Source: an uncultured Pelagibacteraceae bacterium (GTDB taxonomy: Bacteria > Pseudomonadota > Alphaproteobacteria > Pelagibacterales > Pelagibacteraceae). Taken from it: 5,418 nucleotides of DNA. A program made the translations under genes and the position numbers. The first letter of the stretch is position 1. The number at the start of each line of letters is the position of its first letter. Below the pieces are notes generated by a model, which saw only the letters and a list, made by a program, of their open reading frames with translations, was not told where the DNA came from and searched no databases. Positions 1 through 5,418 of this stretch are shown piece after piece. The DNA lies in assembly GCA_902633885.1 (NCBI GenBank), contig CACPIK010000036.1, positions 1 to 5,418 of the forward strand. Reading direction: 5' to 3'.

Positions 1-1161
1 AAAAATAAAAAAATAATTTCTGTTCTTAATCCGCAACTAATAACACTAAAAGATAATAAAGCTCTTTGGAATCTTCCTAAAACAAGAAGGTATGGTTATA
101 GAAATTTACACAAAATCAACAGGTATGGAATTTTCTTAAGATCAGATTTAGTGCTAAAGCTTAAAACAAATAAAAATCAAAAAATTGGAAAAAATTTATT
201 AGTAAAAAAGATGACAAATCATAAGTCGTTTTGTTCTCTAATAGTTGGAAATGGTCAAAATATTTTATATGAGAAATATGCTAAAGATTTTTCAAATGTT
301 CAGCCTCAAACAATAATGTCGATAACAAAAATGTTTGTAAATTTATTTGTAGGTGAACTAATAAAAAATAAATCTATAAATTTAAATAAAAAAGTTTCTT
401 ACTATCTTCCTAAAATTGGTAGTGGTTACGCAGATGCAAAAGTACAAGATGTTTTAAATATGAATATTGTTAATGCTTATACAGAAGATTATAAAAAAGC
501 TTTTTCATCATCTTTTCTTCATGAACCTGTTGGTGGATGGAGACTGCCCAAAGTTGGTAATATTACCTTAAGCCAAGAAAAATATTTAAATACAATTAAA
601 TCTTTAAAAAATCAAAATTTAAAAAATAATTCTGAATATGCATATTATAAATCTGCAAATACAGATGTAATAGGATTAATTGTAGAAAAAGTAAGTGGTA
701 AAACATTAAGAGATTGGATTTTATCGGCTGTAGAAGCTGCAGGTTTTGAAGATGGTTTATATATAGCATCTGATAGATTTGGAATGCCTTGGATGTCTGG
801 TGGCGGATGTTTAATTACTCGTGACTTTTTAAGGATGGGCCTTTTGTTTGCAAGAAAAGGAAAAGGTGTAGGAAATAGAAAAATTGGTTCTTCTTCTTTT
901 TTAAACAAAACTATTAAGAATGCAGGTCCAAAATATATGAAGTTATCTAAGGATAAATATTTATACTATTCAAATTCAACTATGGTATCAGGAAATGTGA
1001 TAGGTCATTCAGGTTATGGCGGTCAATTCTTAGCAATTAACTTAAAAAATGGTAATGTTGCAGCATTCTTTTCTGTTCTTGAAACTAAATCTGCAACAAA
1101 TGAAATTTACAAAACTGATATGATAAATATGCTAATTGAAATTGTTAATAAAAACTATTAA
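1..1161 (+). CDS. Beta-lactamase-fold serine hydrolase, NylB-like (5' end outside window)
   Basis: Probable amide or ester hydrolase of the class C beta-lactamase/penicillin-binding-protein family (Pfam Beta-lactamase type), closest in layout to 6-aminohexanoate-dimer hydrolase NylB. Counting codons from base 1 (386 residues), the nucleophile motif SITK lies at 107-110 (Ser107, Lys110), the second motif YKSAN begins at Tyr216, and HSGYGGQ from His336 sits where the family's KTG-type third motif lies. EDY (Tyr164) and GGWR (Trp180) match NylB substrate-pocket landmarks with equal spacing, as I remember that protein; Glu175 falls where NylB has Asp181. The frame has no stop from base 1. The first possible starts are GTG at 151 and ATG at 211, but codons 26-45 (LPKTRRYGYRNL onward) resemble the family's N-terminal segment, so the true start is most likely left of the window. 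A signal peptide cannot be judged. It is convergent with the permease gene and their stops abut. Family is firm; substrate is unknown. Confidence 0.88.
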   Translation, partial: KNKKIISVLNPQLITLKDNKALWNLPKTRRYGYRNLHKINRYGIFLRSDLVLKLKTNKNQKIGKNLLVKKMTNHKSFCSLIVGNGQNILYEKYAKDFSNVQPQTIMSITKMFVNLFVGELIKNKSINLNKKVSYYLPKIGSGYADAKVQDVLNMNIVNAYTEDYKKAFSSSFLHEPVGGWRLPKVGNITLSQEKYLNTIKSLKNQNLKNNSEYAYYKSANTDVIGLIVEKVSGKTLRDWILSAVEAAGFEDGLYIASDRFGMPWMSGGGCLITRDFLRMGLLFARKGKGVGNRKIGSSSFLNKTIKNAGPKYMKLSKDKYLYYSNSTMVSGNVIGHSGYGGQFLAINLKNGNVAAFFSVLETKSATNEIYKTDMINMLIEIVNKNY

Positions 1162-1174
1162 TTATTTAGTTTTT
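1150..1174. terminator. Possible bidirectional terminator over abutting stop codons
   Basis: A perfect 8-bp inverted repeat, AAAAACTA (1150-1157) and TAGTTTTT (1167-1174), flanks a 9-nt loop that contains both stop codons (TAA 1159-1161 on plus, TAA 1164-1162 on minus). The plus strand reads six T in a row at 1170-1175; the minus strand also ends in a T-run, the complement of 1150-1154. That suits termination of two convergent genes in either direction. The stem has only one G-C pair and would be weak, so chance is a real alternative in DNA this AT-rich. Confidence 0.35.
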
Positions 1175-2058
1175 TCATTTGGAGCAAGAACAACTGCTAA
1201 AACCCCTCCTATTACAATCATAGAGCTGCCAATAATTTCACGCCAACCAAATGGTTCATCAGTTAGTATGCTTGAGCTAATTACTCCAACAATAATCTCT
1301 GAAAGAAAAAGAATTGAACATAATCCTGCACCCAATTTACTTGGAGACCAGAGAATAACTATGCCTGTTGGAATAAAATAAAAAACTGAAATAATAATTA
1401 AAAATGAAGCCATCGAAACAAATGCATCAGTTCCTGGCATAGGACCTAGATATTCAGACAACAGAAAACCAGCAAAAATATTGAATATAGCTCCATAAAC
1501 AAAGAAAGAATAAATTAAAGGAAATACACCATCGTATTTAACTACCTCTAAACGTATCATTCCGCCTGCAAATAATATACCTCCTGCAAATGCTAACCAA
1601 TCACCAGAGTTTTCAGGCAATGGAAAAATAGTTTGTTTGCTAAAAACAATCCACAAACCTCCAAGAGCCAAAAGTAGAGTTAAAATTCTTTCTAATCCTG
1701 GTCTTTTTTTTAAAAATAAAATTTCAAAAATTGTTGTCCAGACAGGCGTCATGTAAAAAAGGATCAATGCACGAACAACATCTGTTAAAAGAAAACTTAA
1801 TGCATAACAAATAAAACCTGAGCCAATAAGAAATCCAGTAAAAGGTAATTCCAATCCTGAAGTTCTTCCTTTAAATTTTCTCCAGATTGAAATAGGCGTT
1901 AAAAGCAATACACCAATTACCATTTGTGCAATTGTGCCCCAACCTCCCGTTAGTCCACCTTCTTCTAAAATTCTTTGCGGCAACCAATAAATTCCCCAGG
2001 CTCCTGCAGAAATTGCTAAAGCTATTGCAATTTTGTAGTGATGAGGGTGTCTAGCCAT
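1162..2058 (-). CDS. EamA-family DMT permease
   Basis: Inner-membrane transporter of the drug/metabolite transporter superfamily, 298 residues, the usual size for two tandem EamA repeats with ten membrane helices. Likely helices are near residues 9-27, 38-58, 72-90, 94-116, 123-141, 152-170, 178-200, 212-236, 243-264 and 272-293. The first repeat ends with the usual pattern: FYMTPVWTTIFEILFLKKRP (101-120), then a Gly-rich helix. The second repeat ends similarly around LSEIIVGVISSSILTDEPFG (252-271). Members move small metabolites such as amino acids, nucleobases or amines in or out; substrate and direction cannot be told here. The ATG at 2058-2056 overlaps the TAA of the amidase gene by one base, so it is probably co-transcribed and translationally coupled with it. 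No Shine-Dalgarno sequence is visible. Some stretches are less AT-rich than the neighbouring genes. Confidence 0.9.
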   Translation of the reverse strand: MARHPHHYKIAIALAISAGAWGIYWLPQRILEEGGLTGGWGTIAQMVIGVLLLTPISIWRKFKGRTSGLELPFTGFLIGSGFICYALSFLLTDVVRALILFYMTPVWTTIFEILFLKKRPGLERILTLLLALGGLWIVFSKQTIFPLPENSGDWLAFAGGILFAGGMIRLEVVKYDGVFPLIYSFFVYGAIFNIFAGFLLSEYLGPMPGTDAFVSMASFLIIISVFYFIPTGIVILWSPSKLGAGLCSILFLSEIIVGVISSSILTDEPFGWREIIGSSMIVIGGVLAVVLAPNEKTK

Positions 2059-2060
2059 TA
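2056..2060 (-). other. TAATG stop-start overlap (amidase / permease)
   Basis: Read on the minus strand, TAATG contains the amidase stop TAA (2060-2058) and the permease start ATG (2058-2056), which share one base. No ribosome-binding motif precedes the ATG. Overlaps of this kind usually go with translational coupling, where terminating ribosomes restart on the next gene. This supports a shared transcript and the chosen permease start. Confidence 0.7.
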
Positions 2061-3476
2061 TAATAAATTTGGTTTAATTTTTGAGTATTGATATATTTTT
2101 TCATATTTTTTTGCAAAAGCTAGTACTTTTAAATCTTCACTTTGCTTACCAATAATTTGTATACCGATTGGATATCCATCTTTATTAAATCCTATAGGAA
2201 TTGATATTGAGGGTAAATAAAAAAGACTTGCAAATATATGTATTTCAATCCATCTATGATAAGTGTCCATGGGGCTGTCATTAATCTTCTCTGGATATTT
2301 TAAATTTTTATCAAAAGGAAATGCTTGTTGAGATGGTAAAGCTAAAAAATCAAAATTACCAAATAAATTATTTACATCATTTGATAGTTCAATTCTAGAA
2401 TTAAGAGCAGATTTTACATCTTCCTCTGAAAGCTTGATACCTTTATTGTATTCCCATATTGCTTGTGATGTCATTTCATTAATGTCTTTAATATTCATAG
2501 TAATAATGTCTTCATAAATACCTTTGGCTCTTAATGTTCCCCAACAGTTCCATAATTTATGGACATCTAATTTTGGTTTTAAGTATTCAATTATAATTTT
2601 ATTTTTTTCAAGACTTTTTAACTTTTTGTTACATATTTCGATCAATTCAAGATCATATTGATAATTACCATTCATGTCAGATAACCATCCAATTTTTATT
2701 TTTGAAAATTCATGGTCACTTAAATTAACCTCACTAAAAGAATTATCTAAACTGAAAGAAATTGGATCTTCTTTATGTTCTCCAGCTATAACATCTAAAA
2801 GAATAGACATATCATCAGGTGTTCTTGCAAGACATCCAGGTGTAGAAATAATTGGAAGATTTTTCTTTTTTTCATTTGTTCGATAATCGGGAAGTAATCC
2901 TGGTGTTGGTCTAAAACCGTAAACATTTGCATAAGCAGCAGGTGTTCTACAAGAACCCATCATATCTGTACCATCAGCAAATGGCAGTAAATTTGATGCA
3001 ACTGCAACACCAGCTCCACCACTTGATCCACCAGATGATTGAGTATTTCCATAAATATTTGGTGTAGTTCCAAATAGTCTGTTTGCTGTGTGCGCACCCA
3101 CTCCTAATTCAGCAGTGTTTGTTTTTCCAATTATTATTCCACCGGCATCTATTTGACGATCAACAATTATAGAATTTTTTTTTGGAAAATAATCTTTATA
3201 TCCAGGAAAACCATAAGTGGTTGGAAAACCAACTACATCTAGCAAATCTTTAGAGGCAAGAGGTAAGCCAAATAATGGCTTATTCTCGTCAAAATTTTTG
3301 TCCTTAATCTCAGCTTCTTTAATTATTTCTTCTTCATCCTTAATTGAAACAATAGCATTCAAAGATGGATTAAATTTTTTTATTCTATCTAAATAAAAGT
3401 TTACAATTTCTTTTACTGAAACATCCTTTTTCTTAATTAAAGAAATAATTTCTTTAACTGATTTATTTTCAAGCAT
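2058..3476 (-). CDS. Amidase-signature family amidase
   Basis: Cytoplasmic hydrolase that should cleave a carboxamide to acid plus ammonia or amine. Its 472 residues suit a single-domain amidase-signature enzyme. The Ser-cisSer-Lys triad is visible: Lys76 in PLASKDLLD, Ser151 in SSGGSSGGAG and nucleophile Ser175 in GTDMMGSCRTPA. The spacings (75 and 24 residues) equal those of fatty acid amide hydrolase (142/217/241). The substrate-binding C-terminal part ends in SISIPIGF (423-430) and GYPIGIQIIG (434-443), typical of the family. The loop before Ser175 reads D-M-M-G-S instead of the common D-x-G-G-S, so Met173 replaces a Gly at the oxyanion hole. It does not look like GatA: no gatB or gatC is adjacent and the motif differs. 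The start ATG lies 12 bp after the Fe-ADH stop, with no clear Shine-Dalgarno sequence; the stop overlaps the permease start. An A9 run (complement of 3175-3183) is in frame. Substrate unknown. Confidence 0.93.
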   Translation of the reverse strand: MLENKSVKEIISLIKKKDVSVKEIVNFYLDRIKKFNPSLNAIVSIKDEEEIIKEAEIKDKNFDENKPLFGLPLASKDLLDVVGFPTTYGFPGYKDYFPKKNSIIVDRQIDAGGIIIGKTNTAELGVGAHTANRLFGTTPNIYGNTQSSGGSSGGAGVAVASNLLPFADGTDMMGSCRTPAAYANVYGFRPTPGLLPDYRTNEKKKNLPIISTPGCLARTPDDMSILLDVIAGEHKEDPISFSLDNSFSEVNLSDHEFSKIKIGWLSDMNGNYQYDLELIEICNKKLKSLEKNKIIIEYLKPKLDVHKLWNCWGTLRAKGIYEDIITMNIKDINEMTSQAIWEYNKGIKLSEEDVKSALNSRIELSNDVNNLFGNFDFLALPSQQAFPFDKNLKYPEKINDSPMDTYHRWIEIHIFASLFYLPSISIPIGFNKDGYPIGIQIIGKQSEDLKVLAFAKKYEKIYQYSKIKPNLL

Positions 3477-3488
3477 GAGAATTTACTA

Positions 3489-4679
3489 TTACCTAGCCTT
3501 TTTAATGGATGCTAGAGTAATTTCCTTTATTTCTTCTAAAGTTGCTTTTCTAGGATTTTGTGCATAGGCTTGATCTTTCATTGATTTTTCAGCAATTCTA
3601 TCAACACAATCTTCAGGTACTCCTATTTCGCTTAAACTTTTTGGAATTTTAATTCTATCAAGAATGTTTTCAATGTTTGATATAAAAGCATCTACAGAAT
3701 GATCTTTAAATTGCATAGCCTCTGACATTCTTTTAACTTTTTCTTCCATACCTGGTAGATTATATTTTAGAACAACAGGTAATATAATTGCATTCGTTAG
3801 TCCGTGATGAGTATTGTATTCGGCTCCAACCATATGAGCAATAGCATGTACTAATCCTAAACCTTTTAAAAAAGAAATTCCTGCTAAACAAGATCCAACA
3901 TGCATTCCACCTCTTGCAACTATATTGCTAGGATCTTCTACAGCTGTGACCAAAGATTTTGAAATCAATGATAATCCTTCTAAAGCAGCACCATCACACA
4001 TTGGATTGAAACCAGGAACGCAATAACCTTCTATACCATGGATTAAAGCATCTGCACCAGTCCATGCCGTTAAATTTGCTGGCAATCCAATAGTTAGTTC
4101 TGGATCTAACAATGCTAAGGAAGGTCTAACATCTGGATGCCACATACAAAATTTCATACCTTCTTTTAAATAAGTAACCATAGCTGAAATTTCTGTTTCA
4201 GCTCCAGTTCCAGCAGTTGTTGGAATAGTTATAATTTTTGGGAATGGGTTATCCTTGCTAATTTTAGGCGGAGTTAATTCAAACTCAAAATCTCTTAATG
4301 GAACGTCATTGTTTGCTGTAAGACAAATTAATTTTCCTCCATCCATAGCACTGCCTCCACCGATTGCAATTATAGCATCATGGTTTCCATCTTTAAATTT
4401 ACTAACACCATTTGAAACTTCGTCCTCTCGTGGATTTGGAGATATATTAAAAAATAAATCTGATTTTACATTAGAGCTATTTAAATAACCTTGTAAATTA
4501 ATAATAAATGGTAGTTTTGTGCTGCCTTTATCTGTAACTATTAAAGGATTTTTAATATCTAAATTATTACAAATATCTCCTATTTCCTTCAATCTACCTG
4601 GACCATAAGCAATATTAGTCGGAAACGTCCAATCTTGATTGGATAGAATATCAGCTTCATTCAGTTTAAAACTTTGCAT
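3489..4679 (-). CDS. Iron-containing (group III) alcohol dehydrogenase
   Basis: Cytoplasmic NAD(P)-dependent oxidoreductase interconverting an alcohol and its aldehyde or ketone; 396 residues, normal for the Fe-ADH family. The N-terminal dinucleotide-binding domain (about 1-195) shows AIGGGSAMDGGK (105-116) and TIPTTAGTGAETE (151-163). Asp50 in LIVTD matches the Asp that favours NAD over NADP in FucO. The helical metal domain carries the expected ligands Asp210 and His214 (GADALIHGIEGY), His278 (GLVHAIAH) and His292 (NTHHG), in FucO-like spacing. The start DWTFPTNIAYGPGRL (16-30) and the NPRKATLEE segment near the end are also typical. It is the promoter-proximal gene of the three-gene minus-strand set, 12 bp ahead of the amidase. 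Relatives act on lactaldehyde, 1,3-propanediol, 4-hydroxybutyrate, methanol or maleylacetate, so the substrate stays open. As I recall, a Fe-ADH was proposed for methanol oxidation in SAR11; I cannot say this is it. Metal identity is inferred. The ATG has no clear ribosome-binding site. Confidence 0.94.
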   Translation of the reverse strand: MQSFKLNEADILSNQDWTFPTNIAYGPGRLKEIGDICNNLDIKNPLIVTDKGSTKLPFIINLQGYLNSSNVKSDLFFNISPNPREDEVSNGVSKFKDGNHDAIIAIGGGSAMDGGKLICLTANNDVPLRDFEFELTPPKISKDNPFPKIITIPTTAGTGAETEISAMVTYLKEGMKFCMWHPDVRPSLALLDPELTIGLPANLTAWTGADALIHGIEGYCVPGFNPMCDGAALEGLSLISKSLVTAVEDPSNIVARGGMHVGSCLAGISFLKGLGLVHAIAHMVGAEYNTHHGLTNAIILPVVLKYNLPGMEEKVKRMSEAMQFKDHSVDAFISNIENILDRIKIPKSLSEIGVPEDCVDRIAEKSMKDQAYAQNPRKATLEEIKEITLASIKKAR

Positions 4680-4700
4680 TTTATTTATAAAGTATACAAT
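4673..4700 (+). promoter_or_regulatory. Candidate promoter of the right-hand permease
   Basis: TACAAT (4695-4700) matches the -10 consensus at five of six positions. TTTGCA (4673-4678), 16 bases upstream, matches the -35 at four of six positions and overlaps the Fe-ADH start codon. Initiation near 4707 would give a leader of about nine bases before the ATG at 4716. The box overlaps the minus-strand -10 candidate at the palindrome GTATAC (4692-4697), so the two promoters, if real, could not easily be occupied together. Confidence 0.25.
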
Positions 4701-4720
4701 TTTAAAAAATTATAAATGAA
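4691..4720 (-). promoter_or_regulatory. Candidate promoter of the Fe-ADH/amidase/permease set
   Basis: On the minus strand, TATACT (4696-4691) matches the -10 consensus at five of six positions. Eighteen bases upstream, TTCATT (4720-4715) is a poor -35 (three of six). Initiation about 7 bases downstream of the -10 box would leave a leader of only about five bases before the ATG at 4679, so the mRNA would be nearly leaderless. In a gap this AT-rich such boxes arise easily by chance. Confidence 0.3.
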
Positions 4721-5418
4721 TATTTCTTCAGAAAAATCAGATTTAAAAAAAACTTATTTAGCAATAGTTACAATGCTCTTAGCAATTCTATGCGTGGATA
4801 TGTATATGGTTGTAATAAAGTTCTTAGGCAATGATTACACTGTAATTCAGCTTGCGGTTTTTAGAAATATTGCAGGTATAATTCCTTTATTTTTACTTAT
4901 TTTATTCACCAAAGAGTACATTTCGGTTTTTAAAGATTTAAACAGTAAATTTATTATTTTAAGTTTTCTTAGAGGATTAGGTTTTTTATCTATGAATATT
5001 TTTATATTTATTTCTGTTATTAACCTAGATTTTGCTACTGCGATGGTTCTAACTTTTTCATCTCCTTTTTTTATTGTAATTCTATCAATATTTTTTTTGA
5101 AGGATAAGGTGGGTATTTACAGATGGTCAGCAATTTTTATTGGATTTTTTGGAGTTGTTCTTATTGTGCAACCAACAAGTGATATATTTAATTATTATTC
5201 TATTTTTCCAATTTTAACCGCTATTGCATGGGCTTTTACAGTTATAATTTTAAAGTTTATTCCTGATGGACACTCAACAGCTAAAATTCAATTATATACA
5301 TTAATATTTAATGTAATAGGTGCAGTAATATTATTTTTACTCACAACAGGACACTCAGAAATTAAAAGCACTGATGACTTTTTTCTCATGACATTAACTG
5401 GAATTCTTGGAGGAACAG
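4716..5418 (+). CDS. EamA-family DMT permease (3' end outside window)
   Basis: Inner-membrane drug/metabolite transporter cut by the right edge after 234 codons; a whole family member is near 300 residues, so roughly two membrane helices are missing. Likely helices lie near residues 14-34, 42-65, 79-101, 104-127, 134-152, 158-181 and 190-210, with an eighth starting near 221. The end of the first EamA repeat is clear: ATAMVLTFSSPFFIVIL (107-123), FFLKDKVG (126-133), then a Gly-rich helix GFFGVVLIVQP (143-153). Arg50 in AVFRNIAG is a pattern often seen after helix 2 in alphaproteobacterial members. The start is the first ATG after the divergent gap, followed by a short polar Lys-rich tail before helix 1. 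No Shine-Dalgarno sequence is visible. It differs strongly from the permease at 1162-2058 and is not a duplicate of it. Substrate unknown. Confidence 0.87.
   Translation, partial: MNISSEKSDLKKTYLAIVTMLLAILCVDMYMVVIKFLGNDYTVIQLAVFRNIAGIIPLFLLILFTKEYISVFKDLNSKFIILSFLRGLGFLSMNIFIFISVINLDFATAMVLTFSSPFFIVILSIFFLKDKVGIYRWSAIFIGFFGVVLIVQPTSDIFNYYSIFPILTAIAWAFTVIILKFIPDGHSTAKIQLYTLIFNVIGAVILFLLTTGHSEIKSTDDFFLMTLTGILGGT

Noticed and set aside
645..908. Minus-strand open frame of 87 codons inside the serine hydrolase gene
   Set aside because: It lies wholly within a well-supported gene in the opposite sense, and its product resembles no family I know; it is a shadow frame.
1136..1381. Plus-strand open frame of 81 codons over the convergent junction
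   Set aside because: It is mostly antisense to the C-terminus of the permease, whose coding frame is clear; there is no start signal.
2674..2886. Plus-strand open frame inside the amidase gene
   Set aside because: Antisense to conserved amidase sequence, with no recognisable product.
3175..3183. Run of nine T (A9 in the amidase coding strand) as a phase-variation switch
   Set aside because: The frame is intact through the run, it simply encodes Lys-Lys-Asn, and runs of eight or nine are common here (also 1704-1711 and 5091-5098).
2058..3476. Amidase as GatA of the Glu-tRNA amidotransferase
   Set aside because: No gatB or gatC neighbour is present, the gene sits with a dehydrogenase and a permease, and the nucleophile loop (D-M-M-G-S-C-R) differs from the usual GatA form.
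4255..4488. Plus-strand open frame inside the Fe-ADH gene
   Set aside because: Antisense to the NAD-binding region of the dehydrogenase; its Pro/Ser-rich product is what the reverse of such codons gives.
1162..5418. The two DMT permeases as a recent duplication
   Set aside because: Apart from shared EamA pattern positions, their sequences, loop lengths and base composition differ clearly.

Overview
The window is AT-rich, gene-dense bacterial DNA. Its proteins are rich in Lys, Asn and Ile, genes abut or overlap by one base, and no clear Shine-Dalgarno sequences are visible. This resembles a streamlined marine alphaproteobacterium of the SAR11/Pelagibacterales kind. That assignment is an inference from style; there is no rRNA or other marker gene here. 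The window holds five protein genes, and none shows an internal frameshift or stop.

Layout, left to right. (1) Positions 1-1161, plus strand: a serine hydrolase of the beta-lactamase/NylB type. It has no visible start, because its frame is open to the left edge. (2) Its stop codon touches, with no spacer, the stop codon of the first of three minus-strand genes. An 8-bp inverted repeat with T-runs on both strands covers the double stop and may be a bidirectional terminator. (3) Positions 4679-1162, minus strand, read right to left: an iron-type alcohol dehydrogenase, then after 12 bp an amidase-signature amidase, then with a 1-bp TAATG overlap an EamA/DMT permease. This spacing suggests one transcript. 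(4) A 36-bp divergent gap carries overlapping -10-like boxes on the two strands. (5) Positions 4716-5418, plus strand: a second EamA/DMT permease, cut by the right edge.

The three minus-strand genes make a plausible small-molecule scavenging unit: import of a small metabolite (DMT), removal of ammonia from an amide (amidase), and oxidation or reduction of an alcohol/aldehyde (Fe-ADH). The NylB-like hydrolase could be another amide or ester hydrolase, but it is convergent and need not belong to the unit. No substrate can be named from sequence. No RNA gene, insertion sequence, CRISPR array or attachment site was seen, and no stretch over 300 bp lacks a gene. Every gene fits a known family, so I do not claim a new system. 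The most useful points are the left-edge gene model, the compact junctions, the altered oxyanion-loop motif of the amidase and the unassigned pathway.
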